From an uncultured Spirochaetia bacterium (lineage in GTDB: Bacteria > Spirochaetota > Spirochaetia > SZUA-6 > Bin103): DNA of 64,000 nucleotides. Position 1 is the stretch's first letter. Each line of letters begins with the position of its first letter. A program made the position numbers and the translations under genes. Positions 19,048-28,682 of this stretch are shown here, one piece after another. The DNA lies in NCBI GenBank assembly GCA_958296075.1, contig CATQHW010000004.1, positions 1 through 64,000 on the forward strand. Reading direction: 5' to 3'. A model generated the notes under the pieces. The model had not been told where the DNA came from. It saw nothing but the letters and a program-made list of their open reading frames with translations, and searched no databases.

Positions 19048-19382
19048 CCGCCGCCGCCGGCCGCCAACGGCTGCTGACGATCTTCGTGGCGCTGATGATA
19101 CCGATGGCGGTTCTGATGACCACGTGGAGCGGGTTGCATCGCCATCTGCTGGCCGAGGAGCTGCAGGCGCTGGAGCACGAGCAGGCGGCGTGGCTGGAGC
19201 AGAACAAGCGCCTGTTGACGTCGATCGCGATCTACCGCTCGCCGCAGCGTATAGCGGAGTTGGCCGAGCGCGACCTGGGTCTGGCGCCGATCGGCGCCGA
19301 GCACCTGACTATCGTCGAGCCGCCGGCGGCGGCCGCCATCGAGCATGCCGGCGTCGTGGGGCAGGAGGCGACGGCGCAATGA
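19044..19382 (+). CDS. ftsL: Cell division protein FtsL-like
   Basis: The 112-aa bitopic protein has a short cytoplasmic start and one transmembrane helix (LLTIFVALMIPMAVLMTTW). A coiled-coil region (ELQALEHEQAAWLEQNKRL) and the family-like ending SPQRIAELAERDLGL follow. FtsL joins FtsQ and FtsB in the divisome, which activates FtsWI. The GTG start overlaps the rsmH stop, and the stop overlaps murF (ATGA). Identity rests on size, topology and position, because FtsL sequences diverge strongly. Confidence 0.8.
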   Translation: MTAAAGRQRLLTIFVALMIPMAVLMTTWSGLHRHLLAEELQALEHEQAAWLEQNKRLLTSIAIYRSPQRIAELAERDLGLAPIGAEHLTIVEPPAAAAIEHAGVVGQEATAQ

Positions 19383-20770
19383 ACTACACGGTGCACGAGA
19401 TCGCCGGCCTGCTCGGCGCCGGGTTGCGCGGCCGCTCCGACGCGCGCGTGCGCGCGGTCACCAACGACTCCCGCGAGGCGCGCTCCGGGTCGCTGTTCGT
19501 CGCCCTGCCCGGGCAGCACGCCAACGGCCACGACTTCGTGGACGACGCCTTCCGGCGGGGCGCGACGGCGGCGCTGGTGCGCGGGGATCGTCGCGTCGAG
19601 CCCCGCGAGCACGGCGCGCTGATCGCCGTCGACGACCCGCTGACCGCGCTCTACGACTTGGCGCGCGGGCACAGCGCGGCCCATGGCGCGGCGGTCCGCA
19701 TCGCCGTCACCGGCAGCAGCGGCAAGACCACCACCAAGGAAATCCTGGGATCGATACTGCGCCGGCACAACCGCAGCCTGGTGTCGGAAGCGTCGTTCAA
19801 TGCGGAGATCGGGCTGCCGATGTCGGTGCTGCGCTTGACCGGCGACGAGCGCTACGCGGTGTTCGAGGTCGGCATCAATTCCACCGGCGAGATGGAGCGC
19901 TACGCGGCGCTCGCGCGGCCCGATCACGCGGTGATCACCAACGTGGGCAGCGCGCACGCCGGCCGCATCGGCGGCCGGCGTGAAATCGCCCGAGAGAAGG
20001 GCGCGCTGTTGCGGTCGGTCGCGCCGTCCGGGCGCGCCTACGTACGCGAGCGTGAGCCGGAGGCCGATCTGTTGCTGGCCGGGGTGCGCGCCAAGGTCGT
20101 GCGGTTTGGACCGGATTCCACGACCGGGTATGAGCGGAGCGAGAATCTGGGGCTGGATGGCTGGATCATCCACTGGGAGGGTCTCCAGGTCCGCTTCGCT
20201 CTACCCGGTCGTCATAACCTCGACAACGCCCTGGCGGCGCTGGCGGTGGCGGCGGAGCTGCGGTGCGATCCGCGCACCGTCGCGGCCGGCGTCGAAGCGG
20301 TGCGGCCGGCGCCGGGTCGGTTGTGCGTGTATCGCGGCCGGCGCACGGTCATCCACGACGGTTACAACGCCAACCCGGAGTCGGTCCGGGCCGCTCTGGC
20401 GGTGCTGCGCGGCGTGGAAACGCTGCCCGGACCCGACCGGCGAGCCGGCCGCCGGGTGGCGGTGCTGGGGCCGATGCTGGAGCTGGGCCGCTATGGCCCG
20501 CGCGCGCATCTCGACTTGGTGACGCCGCTGATCGAAGCGGGGATCGACCTCCTGTGCTGCTTCGGCGCGGCCACGCGCCCGCTCTGCCGGGCGTTCGCGG
20601 ACGTGGCCGGCGGCGCATCGGACCGCGCGATCTGGACGGAGACCATCGAAGAGATCGACGACCGGCTGCGCGCCGTCGTCCGCGACGGCGACGTGGTGCT
20701 GCTCAAGGCATCGCGCGCCTTTCGCATCGAACGGCTGCTCCCGGCGTCAGGCGCCGGCGAGGGAGCGTAG
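19379..20770 (+). CDS. murF: UDP-N-acetylmuramoyl-tripeptide--D-alanyl-D-alanine ligase MurF
   Basis: This Mur ligase adds D-Ala-D-Ala to the peptidoglycan precursor. The order is an N-terminal UDP-binding domain (VTNDSREARSGSLFVALPGQ), then the ATP loop GSSGKTTTKEILGSIL, FEVGINSTGEMERYAALARP and a C-terminal domain with DGYNANPESVRAAL. At 463 aa it is full length. mraY, which usually follows murF, is missing from this cluster. Confidence 0.95.
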   Translation: MNYTVHEIAGLLGAGLRGRSDARVRAVTNDSREARSGSLFVALPGQHANGHDFVDDAFRRGATAALVRGDRRVEPREHGALIAVDDPLTALYDLARGHSAAHGAAVRIAVTGSSGKTTTKEILGSILRRHNRSLVSEASFNAEIGLPMSVLRLTGDERYAVFEVGINSTGEMERYAALARPDHAVITNVGSAHAGRIGGRREIAREKGALLRSVAPSGRAYVREREPEADLLLAGVRAKVVRFGPDSTTGYERSENLGLDGWIIHWEGLQVRFALPGRHNLDNALAALAVAAELRCDPRTVAAGVEAVRPAPGRLCVYRGRRTVIHDGYNANPESVRAALAVLRGVETLPGPDRRAGRRVAVLGPMLELGRYGPRAHLDLVTPLIEAGIDLLCCFGAATRPLCRAFADVAGGASDRAIWTETIEEIDDRLRAVVRDGDVVLLKASRAFRIERLLPASGAGEGA

Positions 20771-20777
20771 CGAACGC

Positions 20778-21959
20778 ATGGCGAACGGCGATACGGCGGC
20801 GGGCCAGCGCCGCACCGACCTGACGCTGATCGTCATCCTGATCATGCTCACCGGCATCGGGTTGGGAGTGCTTCTGTCGGCCTCGCACTCCTACGCGCAG
20901 CGGCTGTTCGGCGACCCGCTCTACTTCCTACGGCGTCAGGCGTTATTCATCGTGATCGGGACGATCGCGGCGGTGGTCGGCTCGCGGCTCGACGGCGAGG
21001 TCCTCAAGCGCCTGTCGATACCGCTGCTGGCGCTGGCGGCCGTGCTGATGGCGCTGACGCTGATTCCCGGCGTCAGCAGGCCGATCATGGGGGCGCGGCG
21101 CTGGTTGCTGGTGGCCGGCATGTCGTTCGAGCCGTCGGAGCTGGTCAAGTTCGCGCTGGTCCTCTATCTGGCATCGATGTTGTCGCGCAAGTACGAGGCG
21201 CGAAACGATGCCGTGAACACGCTGCTGCCGCCGGTCATCGTAGTCTGCGTCTTCACGGCGCTGATCTACCTGCAGAACGACTTTTCCACCGCTGCGCTGC
21301 TGGTGCTGGTGACCGGCATCATCTTCTTCGTGGCGCGCGTGCAGTTCCGGTACTTCGTCGCCCTGGCCTTGGTGAGCGTCCCGCTGGCGGTGGTCATGAT
21401 CTTCACCCGCGTCCATCGCGTGCAGCGGGTGATCGCGTTCTTCAACCCGGAGTCCGACCCGACCGGTTCAGGGTACCAGGTCCTGCAGGCGCGGAACGCG
21501 CTGACCTCCGGCGGGCTGACCGGCCTCGGCCTTGGGCAGGGCGTCCGCAAGCTCGGCGACGTCCCGGAGATCCACTCCGACTTCGTGTTCGCCGTGGTTG
21601 GCGAAGAGGCGGGACTGATCGGCGTCGTGATCGTGTTGGCGCTGTTCGTGGCGCTCGCCACCCGCGGTTATCGGATCGCAGGAATGGCTCGGGACCGTTT
21701 CGACGCCTACCTCGCGTGCGGCATCACGACCTCCATAACGGTGCAGGCGTTCGCGAATATCGCCGTGGTCGCCGGCTTGCTGCCGGCCACCGGGATCCCG
21801 CTGCCGATGTTCTCCTCCGGCGGCTCCGCCATGGTGATGACGCTGGCGATGGCCGGCGTCCTCTGCGGCATCAGCCGGCGCTCGGCCGGAACGGCGCTCG
21901 CAGCCGCCGATGCCGCCCGACCCGTCCGGCTCCGGCCCATGGGAGCGCGTCGTGCGTAG
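20778..21959 (+). CDS. ftsW: Lipid II polymerase of the FtsW/RodA (SEDS) family
   Basis: The 393-aa polytopic membrane protein has about ten helices and SEDS motifs: FEPSELVKFALVLYLASML, YLQNDFSTAALLVLVTG and FGLISE-type positions replaced by HSDFVFAVVGEEAGLIG. GIPLPMFSSGGSAMVMTL is also present. It polymerises glycan strands from lipid II together with a class B PBP. It lies between murF and ftsQ, which supports FtsW rather than RodA. Confidence 0.93.
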   Translation: MANGDTAAGQRRTDLTLIVILIMLTGIGLGVLLSASHSYAQRLFGDPLYFLRRQALFIVIGTIAAVVGSRLDGEVLKRLSIPLLALAAVLMALTLIPGVSRPIMGARRWLLVAGMSFEPSELVKFALVLYLASMLSRKYEARNDAVNTLLPPVIVVCVFTALIYLQNDFSTAALLVLVTGIIFFVARVQFRYFVALALVSVPLAVVMIFTRVHRVQRVIAFFNPESDPTGSGYQVLQARNALTSGGLTGLGLGQGVRKLGDVPEIHSDFVFAVVGEEAGLIGVVIVLALFVALATRGYRIAGMARDRFDAYLACGITTSITVQAFANIAVVAGLLPATGIPLPMFSSGGSAMVMTLAMAGVLCGISRRSAGTALAAADAARPVRLRPMGARRA

Positions 21960-22767
21960 GGCTGCGCGCGTGGTGCTGCTGGCCGGCGGCGTGGTGGTGG
22001 TGGGACTCCTGATACAGGTCGTGTTCAGCGGCCTCATCGCCCCGCAATTCCGCATCAGGGAGATCGTCGTGCATGGCGATCTGCCGCTGTCCACGGTCGA
22101 GCTCCGGCGCCTCGCCGGGATCGACAGCGGCGATCACCTGCTCGACGTCGACAAGCACGCGGTCACCGAACGGATCTCCGCGCATCCCCTGGTGCAGTCG
22201 GCATCGGTGCGCACGCGGATTCCCGGCACGCTGGAGATCAACGCCGTGCGGCGCCGGCCGCTGGCGATGGCGCTGGCCACGATCGACGATCGCAGCGTGG
22301 CGGTGGTGTTCGACGCGTCCGGGGTCATCATGCAGGTCGATCCGGCGTCGATCCCGGAGCTGCCGATCGTGTCCGGGCTGCAGTTCGCCCGGCGGCCGCG
22401 GCCGGGGGTCGTGCTCCCGGACGACCTGCTGCCGGCGGTCACCGCCCTGGCTTCGATCCGCGATGGCGACGTGCGGCTGTTCGGCCTGATCTCGGAGTTG
22501 GTGGTGACGACCACCGACGCGGGCGCGCTCGACCTGTCATTCTACCCCAGCAGCTATCCGGTCGCGGTGCGGTTGGGACCGCGTCTGGACGTGGAAGCGA
22601 TCCGACACGCCTTCGTGGCGCTCGAAGTGCTCGGCGCCGGCGGCGCGCAGATGCCGCCGGAGATCGACTTCCGCGCCGGCGAGGCGGTCTACGTCGAGTC
22701 GGCCGGCGGCCGATCGCAGGTGGCCGCGCCGCGCGCGGTCGCCGGACGCCTGCGGGGAGGAGGATAA
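21952..22767 (+). CDS. ftsQ: Cell division protein FtsQ/DivIB
   Basis: This is a bitopic divisome protein. It has one transmembrane helix (VVLLAGGVVVVGLLIQVVFSGL), a POTRA domain (FRIREIVVHGDLPLSTVELRRLAGI) and the FtsQ beta domain (PLVQSASVRTRIPGTLEINAV). GTG 21952 is preferred because GGGAG lies upstream and it overlaps ftsW by only 8 nt; ATG 21910 would add 14 residues. Length is 271 aa. Confidence 0.88.
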   Translation: MRRAARVVLLAGGVVVVGLLIQVVFSGLIAPQFRIREIVVHGDLPLSTVELRRLAGIDSGDHLLDVDKHAVTERISAHPLVQSASVRTRIPGTLEINAVRRRPLAMALATIDDRSVAVVFDASGVIMQVDPASIPELPIVSGLQFARRPRPGVVLPDDLLPAVTALASIRDGDVRLFGLISELVVTTTDAGALDLSFYPSSYPVAVRLGPRLDVEAIRHAFVALEVLGAGGAQMPPEIDFRAGEAVYVESAGGRSQVAAPRAVAGRLRGGG

Positions 22768-22769
22768 CC

Positions 22770-24008
22770 GTGGCACGAGACGATCTGATCGTCGGACTGG
22801 ACATCGGCACCAGCAAGGTGTGCGCGATCATCGCGCAGGTCGGCCACGACGGCCGGACGGAGATCGTCGGCGTCGGCAACACCCCTTCGCGGGGACTGCG
22901 GCGCGGCGTGGTGATCAACATCGACGCCACCGTTCGTTCGGTCCTGAACGCCGTCGAGGCCGCCGAGATGATGTCCGGCCGCGAAGTGACGGGAGCCTTC
23001 GCGGGCATCGCCGGAGGCCACATCGAGGGAATCAACTCGCGGGGCGTGGTGGCGGTCACCGGCAAGGACCGGGAAATCACCCGCCAGGACGTCGATCGGG
23101 TGATCGACGCCGCCAAGGCGATCGTCATACCGATGGACCGCGAGGTCGTCCACGTCATCCCGCAGGAGTACACCGTCGACCAGCAGGACGGCGTGCGCGA
23201 CCCGCTCGGCATGGTCGGCGTGCGGTTGGAGGCCGAGGTCCACATCATCACCGGCGCGGTCTCGTCGGCACAGAACATCATCCGCTGCATCAATCGCGCC
23301 GGGTTCAAGGCCGACGACATCGTCCTGGAGCCGCTGGCCGCCGCCGAGGCGGTGCTGAGCAAGGATGAGCGGGAGCTGGGCGTGCTGCTGGTCGACATCG
23401 GCGGCGGCACCACCGACATCCTGGTCTATCTGGACGGAGCGCCCTATCACACCGACGTGCTCGCCCTCGGCGGCGACCAGGTCACCAGCGATATCTCCAT
23501 CATGCTGAAGACGCCGCTGGAGGTGGCCGAGCGTCTGAAGCACGAGGCCGGGAGCTGTCAGCCGGACGATCCGGAGGACCAGGAGATCGAAGCGAGCATT
23601 CCCGGCGTCGGCGGCCGGCCGGCGCGGCCGATCAGGCGGAGCCGCCTCACCGAGATCATCCGGCCGCGCATGACGGAGGTCTTCGGCATGGTGAAGGATC
23701 AACTCGACCGCTCGGGTTACCTGAAGCTGCTGAGCGGCGGAGCCGTGCTCACCGGCGGCGGCGCGTTGCTGCCCGGAGCTGCGGAGTTGGCGACCGAGGT
23801 ACTGGGGCTGCCGGCCCGCATCGGCTATCCGACGGCGATGGGCGGACTGGTGGAAGAGTACCGCAGTCCGCAGTTCGCGACCGGGGTAGGCCTGGTGATG
23901 TACGGCCGCGGCAAACGGGGGCCGGAGCACTTCGACATGAACACCAGCGAAAGCGGATACGCCAGCGTAAGGGATCGCATGAAGCGTTGGTTCCGAGAAT
24001 TCATATGA
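22770..24008 (+). CDS. ftsA: Cell division protein FtsA
   Basis: This actin-like ATPase tethers FtsZ to the membrane. Phosphate-binding motifs include IVGLDIGTSKVCAIIAQVG at the start and VDIGGGTTDILVYLDG, and the adenosine site is LSGGAVLTGGGALLPG. The C-terminal amphipathic anchor is RDRMKRWFREFI. The GTG start has a strong GGAGGAGG site. Length is 412 aa. It lies 27 nt upstream of ftsZ. Confidence 0.97.
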   Translation: MARDDLIVGLDIGTSKVCAIIAQVGHDGRTEIVGVGNTPSRGLRRGVVINIDATVRSVLNAVEAAEMMSGREVTGAFAGIAGGHIEGINSRGVVAVTGKDREITRQDVDRVIDAAKAIVIPMDREVVHVIPQEYTVDQQDGVRDPLGMVGVRLEAEVHIITGAVSSAQNIIRCINRAGFKADDIVLEPLAAAEAVLSKDERELGVLLVDIGGGTTDILVYLDGAPYHTDVLALGGDQVTSDISIMLKTPLEVAERLKHEAGSCQPDDPEDQEIEASIPGVGGRPARPIRRSRLTEIIRPRMTEVFGMVKDQLDRSGYLKLLSGGAVLTGGGALLPGAAELATEVLGLPARIGYPTAMGGLVEEYRSPQFATGVGLVMYGRGKRGPEHFDMNTSESGYASVRDRMKRWFREFI

Positions 24009-24035
24009 CAGGTCGAACATCGAAAGGAGGGAGCG

Positions 24036-25220
24036 ATGACGATCGAGATACATGACGGGGAGCCCAGACCGCTCACGGAGATCAAGGTCCTGGGGGTAGG
24101 AGGAGGCGGTAGCAACGCGGTCAACCGCATGATCGCCTCCGGGCTGCGCAACGTGCGCTTTCTGGCGGTGAACACCGACCTGCAGGCGCTGGAGCTGAGC
24201 CGGGCGGAGATGAAGGTGCCGATCGGGTCACGCCTTACCCAGGGGCTGGGCGCCGGCGGCGATCCGGAAATCGGCGAGAAGGCGGCGTTGGAGGATCAGC
24301 AGCGACTCGAAGAGGTGATGCGCGACGCCAACATGATCTTCATCGCCGCCGGTATGGGGGGAGGCACGGGCACCGGAGCCGCGCCGGTGATCGCGCGCAC
24401 GGCGCGGGAGGCCGAGATACTCACGGTCGCCGTGGTGACCAAGCCGTTCGACTTCGAAGGCAACCGGAAGACGGAGCTGGCCGAAGCGGGGATCGAGTGC
24501 CTGCGCAAGGAGGTCGACACCCTCATCATCATCCCCAATCAGCAGTTGATGAGGGTCGTGGAAAAGAAGGCGACCATGAAGGAAGCCTTCTATCTCGCCG
24601 ACGACGTGCTGCGGCAGGGGGTGCAGGGGATATCCGACCTGATCACCGAGCCGGGCGAGATCAACATCGATTTCGCCGACGTGCGCACGGTCATGGAGGC
24701 CAAGGGCGACGCGCTGATGGGGGTCGGCGTCGGTACGGGCGAGAACCGCGCCGTGGATGCCGCGACCGCCGCCATCAACAATCCGCTGCTGGAGCACGAA
24801 CGCATCGAGGGGGCGCAGGCGATCCTGGTCAACGTGACCGGGGGCGAAGACATGGGGTTGACCGAGTTCGAGGAGGTGTGCGACCTCATCACCACCGCTT
24901 CCCGCGATGCGCTGGTGATATCGGGAATGGCGACCAATCCCGATCTCAACGACGAGCTGCGCGTCACGGTGGTCGCCACCGGCTTCAATCGCGAGGCCCG
25001 TTCGGTCGAGCCGGAGCCACAGAAGGTTGAGGTCGAAGACCTCGGAGGGATACTCACCTACCGGGAATTCATGGAGTCGGCGAAGGGCAGGCCGGGGAGC
25101 GGGTCGTCGAACGGGCGAAGAGCGCGCGGCTCGCGATTCGAACGCGCGGGCGACGGGGAAGATCTCGACGTCCCGGCGGTGGTCCGCGAACGGCAGCGCT
25201 CCGCGCAGAGCGAGCGCTGA
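24036..25220 (+). CDS. ftsZ: Cell division protein FtsZ
   Basis: The 394-aa tubulin-like GTPase forms the Z ring. The signature GGGTGTGAAPVIA, the NTD stretch VLGVGGGGSNAVNRMI and the T7-loop region LINVDFADV-like (INIDFADVRTVM) are present. The C-terminal conserved peptide is DLDVPAVVRERQR. The ribosome site AAAGGAGGGAG is near perfect. The stop codon overlaps the proposed CTG start of xerD. Confidence 0.98.
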   Translation: MTIEIHDGEPRPLTEIKVLGVGGGGSNAVNRMIASGLRNVRFLAVNTDLQALELSRAEMKVPIGSRLTQGLGAGGDPEIGEKAALEDQQRLEEVMRDANMIFIAAGMGGGTGTGAAPVIARTAREAEILTVAVVTKPFDFEGNRKTELAEAGIECLRKEVDTLIIIPNQQLMRVVEKKATMKEAFYLADDVLRQGVQGISDLITEPGEINIDFADVRTVMEAKGDALMGVGVGTGENRAVDAATAAINNPLLEHERIEGAQAILVNVTGGEDMGLTEFEEVCDLITTASRDALVISGMATNPDLNDELRVTVVATGFNREARSVEPEPQKVEVEDLGGILTYREFMESAKGRPGSGSSNGRRARGSRFERAGDGEDLDVPAVVRERQRSAQSER

Positions 25221-26095
25221 GCGATCTTGACGCCGAGTTCGGCGTCCACCTCAGCGCGGAGCTGGCTCTGGCGGCTACCAGCGTCGCCACCTACCGGCAG
25301 GAGTGCCGCACCTTCGAGCGCTTCTGCGATGAGCGGGGCCTCTCCATCGCGGGCGCCGGTACGGCCGACGTCATCGACTACCTGATCGAGCGGCAGCGGG
25401 ACGGGATCGACGCCCGCACCGCTGCCAAGTCGGTGAGCGCGCTGCGCGCCCTGTATCGCTTCCTGCAGGCGGAGGGCAGGGCCGCCGCCAACCCGGCCGC
25501 GCTGATCGAGCCGCCGCGCCCGACCCGGCGGCTGCCCACGGCTGTCAGCGCGTCCGACGTGGACCGGATGCTGGACGCGGTGGACGTACGCACCCCGTCG
25601 GGGCTGCGCGACCGGGCGCTGTTCGAGATGATCTATTCCTGCGGGCTGCGGGTCAGCGAAGCGGTGGCGCTGCAGGTGACCTCGCTCCATCCCGAACAGG
25701 GGTTTGTGACCGTTTCCGGCAAGGGCGGCCGGCAGCGCCTGATGCCGCTGATGGGCGCGGCGCTCGACTGGTTGCAGCGCTACCTGCGCGACGGCCGGCC
25801 GGCGCTGGCGAGCAACGCCGGAGAGGCGGCGCTGTTCCTCAACCGCTCCGGCCGCCGGCTGACGCGCGCGGGCATGTGGAAGCGGTTCCAGGATGCCGCC
25901 GCGCGCGCCGGGATCCCCGGCAAGCTGCACGCGCTCCGCCACTCGTTCGCCACCCACCTGCTGGCCGGCGGCGCCGATCTGCGTTCGGTGCAGGAGCTGC
26001 TCGGCCACGTCGACATCGCCACCACCCAGATCTATACCCACCTCGACGCCGCCGATCTGCGCGCCGCGCACCGGCGTCATCATCCGAGAGACTGA
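25217..26095 (+). CDS. xerD: Tyrosine recombinase XerD-type, probable CTG start
   Basis: The recombinase acts on chromosome dimers at dif. The full domain order is present: an N-terminal SAM-like domain (SVATYRQECRTFERFCDE, VSALRALYRFLQAEGR) and a catalytic domain. The catalytic residues are Arg in CGLRVSEAVAL, Lys in [20 protein letters not shown], then LLGHVDIATTQIYTH with the nucleophilic Tyr. No ATG, GTG or TTG exists in frame between the upstream stop at 25028 and 25433, and starting at 25433 would delete most of the N-terminal domain. CTG 25217, overlapping the ftsZ stop as CTGA, gives a family-length 292-aa protein. XerD versus XerC is assigned only by contrast with the second copy downstream. 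Confidence 0.82.
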   Translation: MSDLDAEFGVHLSAELALAATSVATYRQECRTFERFCDERGLSIAGAGTADVIDYLIERQRDGIDARTAAKSVSALRALYRFLQAEGRAAANPAALIEPPRPTRRLPTAVSASDVDRMLDAVDVRTPSGLRDRALFEMIYSCGLRVSEAVALQVTSLHPEQGFVTVSGKGGRQRLMPLMGAALDWLQRYLRDGRPALASNAGEAALFLNRSGRRLTRAGMWKRFQDAAARAGIPGKLHALRHSFATHLLAGGADLRSVQELLGHVDIATTQIYTHLDAADLRAAHRRHHPRD

Positions 26096-26183
26096 GCGAA
26101 ATCGCGGAGAACCCCCGGCTTGGCCGCCGGCGCCTAAAGCGGCGCGGATTTCCCGCCGTTTGTATGGTCGGAGGATCGTACCG

Positions 26184-27200
26184 TTGCAGGTGGAGGAGAA
26201 CGCCGCCGGCGGCGGCGGATACAGCGGGGAGCCGTTCCGGGAGCTCCTCATCATGGCGCTGGCGATCGATCGCATCGGCTGCTTGACCGCGGCGGAGAAG
26301 CTGCGGTTGCTCGACCGCACCGCCGGCGCGGGGGCGGCGGCGCGGCTCACGCCGCGGGCGGTGCGGGCGGTATCGCCACGGCGTCTGCGCGCCGTTCCGC
26401 AGGAGCCGGGCCGGCTCCTGGAGGCGGCGGAGCGGGAGCGCTCGCGCTTGACGCAACTTGGCGGAGGCTGCATTTTGTACGGCAGCGGGCGCTATCCGCC
26501 GTTGCTGACGGCGATCCACGATCCGCCGTTCCTGTTGTATTACCGTGGCAACGACCCTGACCTTCTTTCGTCCGCCGATCACCTGTCGGTCGTCGGCACC
26601 CGCCGCCCGTCGGGCGCCGGGCGGCGCGCTGCGTTCGCGGTCGGCTTCCACGCGGCGCGGCGGGGAGCGACCGTAGTGTCGGGGCTGGCGCGCGGCGTCG
26701 ACGCGGAGGCGCATCGCGGGTGCCTGGCCGCCGGCGGACGCACGGTGGCGGTTCTGGGAACCGGCGTGGACACGATCTACCCGAGGTCGAGCGAATCCCT
26801 GGCGCGCGCGCTGATCGCCGACGGCGGCCTGCTGCTGTCCGAGTACCGATTGGGGACGCAGCCGCGCCGGTATCACTTCCCCAACCGCAACCGGATCATC
26901 AGCGGCTTGGCGACCGCGCTGGTCGTCATCCAGGCGCCGGCGGGATCGGGAGCGCTCATCACCGTCGATCATGCCCTCGATCAGGGCCGCGACGTGCTGG
27001 TGCATCCCGCCGGGCTCGGTGACGCGGTCTGTTGCGCCGGCAGCGCGGCCCTGGCGGCCGACGGCGCAACGATCCTGGCGACCGCCGCCCCCGCGCCGCC
27101 GGCGCCGCGTTCCGGCGCAACGGTGGGCAGACGGCTTTCGCGATCGCTGCGCTCTGAGCTGACCGGCGTCTCGGCGTGTTATGGAGGGCCGGATGGTTGA
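26184..27200 (+). CDS. dprA: DNA-processing protein DprA (Smf)
   Basis: DprA protects incoming single-stranded DNA and loads RecA during natural transformation. The Rossmann-like core is clear: VVGTRRPSGAGRRAAF, VVSGLARGVDAEAHRGCL, VAVLGTGVDTIYPRSS, PRRYHFPNRNRIISGL and GSGALITVDHALDQGRDV. TTG 26184 is chosen because GGAGG lies 9 nt upstream; GTG 26190 is close behind. The protein has 338 aa. It lies between two Xer recombinase genes and overlaps the second. Confidence 0.93.
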   Translation: MQVEENAAGGGGYSGEPFRELLIMALAIDRIGCLTAAEKLRLLDRTAGAGAAARLTPRAVRAVSPRRLRAVPQEPGRLLEAAERERSRLTQLGGGCILYGSGRYPPLLTAIHDPPFLLYYRGNDPDLLSSADHLSVVGTRRPSGAGRRAAFAVGFHAARRGATVVSGLARGVDAEAHRGCLAAGGRTVAVLGTGVDTIYPRSSESLARALIADGGLLLSEYRLGTQPRRYHFPNRNRIISGLATALVVIQAPAGSGALITVDHALDQGRDVLVHPAGLGDAVCCAGSAALAADGATILATAAPAPPAPRSGATVGRRLSRSLRSELTGVSACYGGPDG

Positions 27201-28113
27201 CACCTTCGTCGCCTACCTGCGCGCAGTGCGCCACAGCTCGCCCGCAACCGTGGGCGCCTACCGGCGCGAGGTGGAGCGGTTCCTGCGGTCGGCGGGCACC
27301 GACGATCCGCGCGCGGTCGACGTCGCCACGGTGCGGCGCTACGTCGCGTCGCTGGTGCGCGACGGTCTGGGACCGCGGTCGGTGAACCGGGCCATGAGCG
27401 CGGTGCGCGCCTTCTATCGGTTCCTGCGGCGCTACGACGCCGACATGCCGGATCCGACCGCCGGGCTGCGCGGGCTGCGCGCCGATTCCCGGCTGCCGAT
27501 CTTCCTGTTCGAGGATGAGGCGGCCGCCGTAGTGGAGGCGCCGGCGGACGGCCTGCAGGCGACCGACGGCCCGCCGGCGGACGACCTTGCGACCGCGTGC
27601 GATGCGGCGCTGCTGGAGTTTCTGTACGCGACCGGGTGTCGGGTCGCCGAGGTGGCGGCGCTGCGGCTCGACGACGTCGTTCTCGAAACTCGGACCGCCC
27701 GCGTCACCGGCAAGGGCGGCAAGCAACGGATGGTCTATCTGAACGAGTCGGCGGCCCGCTCGTTGCAGGCATACCTGCGCCGCCGGTTCGCGGCGCTGCC
27801 CGATTCCCGGTCTGAGCCGGCGGTCTTCCTCAACCGGCGCGGCCGCGCCTTGAGCGATCGCGGCATGCGCCGGGTGGTCGCCCGCTACCGCCCGTACGCC
27901 GGCAAGCCGGTCTCTCCGCACACCTTCCGGCACAGCTTCGCCACGCACCTGCTCAACGGCGGGGCCGACATCCGCACGGTGCAGGAGCTGCTCGGCCATG
28001 CCAGTCTGTCCACGACTCAGGTCTATACGCACACCAGCGTGGAACGGCTCCGGGACGTCTACGCGGTCGCCCACCCGCACGCCGGGCGCGGCCGGACGGG
28101 AGCCGCGACGTGA
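27193..28113 (+). CDS. xerC: Tyrosine recombinase XerC-type
   Basis: This is the second Xer recombinase, with 306 aa from ATG 27193; ATG 27181 would add four residues. The N-terminal domain reads [27 protein letters not shown]. Catalytic positions are Arg in [14 protein letters not shown], Lys in [25 protein letters not shown], and [15 protein letters not shown] with Tyr. Its position directly before hslVU is like that of codV/xerC in Bacillus. It overlaps dprA and hslV. Confidence 0.92.
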   Translation: MVDTFVAYLRAVRHSSPATVGAYRREVERFLRSAGTDDPRAVDVATVRRYVASLVRDGLGPRSVNRAMSAVRAFYRFLRRYDADMPDPTAGLRGLRADSRLPIFLFEDEAAAVVEAPADGLQATDGPPADDLATACDAALLEFLYATGCRVAEVAALRLDDVVLETRTARVTGKGGKQRMVYLNESAARSLQAYLRRRFAALPDSRSEPAVFLNRRGRALSDRGMRRVVARYRPYAGKPVSPHTFRHSFATHLLNGGADIRTVQELLGHASLSTTQVYTHTSVERLRDVYAVAHPHAGRGRTGAAT

Positions 28114-28682
28114 AGCTGCACGCGACCACCGTGGTCGCGGTCCGGCGCGGCGGCACGCTGGCGATGGCCGGCGATGGTCAGGTGTCGCTCGACTCGACCG
28201 TGCTCAAGAGCACCGCGCGCAAGATACGCACGCTGATGGGCGGCAGGATCGCCGTCGGCTTCGCGGGCGGCACGGCCGACGCCTTCACGCTGTTCGAGCG
28301 GTTCGAGGCGAAGGTGAAGGAATACGGCGGAGACCTGATGCGTTCCTCGGTGGAGCTGGCGAAGGAGTGGCGTTCCGACCGCATCTTGCGGCGCCTGGAG
28401 GCGCTGCTGGTGGCCGGGGACGCGCACGCCACGTTTCTGATCAGCGGCAATGGGGACGTGCTGGAGCCGGACTATCCGGTCGTCGGGATCGGTTCGGGCG
28501 GCGCGTACGCGGCCGCCGCGGCGCGGGCGTACCTTGATGCCTCGGACCTTTCGGCACGCGAGATTGCGCGGCGGGCCATGACGATCGCGGCGGACATCTG
28601 CGTGTTCACCAACGACCGGATCGTGATCGAGGAGGTTTCGAGCCCGCAGGGTTCGAGCGAGGAGGCGACCGGTGAGAGTTGA
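28110..28682 (+). CDS. hslV: ATP-dependent protease peptidase subunit HslV
   Basis: HslV is a proteasome-like threonine peptidase that forms a dodecamer with the HslU unfoldase. The proteolytic core [10 protein letters not shown] is followed by [15 protein letters not shown] and ARKIRTL, and then [20 protein letters not shown]. The catalytic Thr (Thr6) is preceded by the five residues MKLHA rather than by Met alone, as in the Bacillus ClpQ/CodW type, so maturation or an unusual N-terminus is implied. GTG 28110 overlaps the xerC stop. The protein has 190 aa. Confidence 0.95.
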   Translation: MKLHATTVVAVRRGGTLAMAGDGQVSLDSTVLKSTARKIRTLMGGRIAVGFAGGTADAFTLFERFEAKVKEYGGDLMRSSVELAKEWRSDRILRRLEALLVAGDAHATFLISGNGDVLEPDYPVVGIGSGGAYAAAAARAYLDASDLSAREIARRAMTIAADICVFTNDRIVIEEVSSPQGSSEEATGES

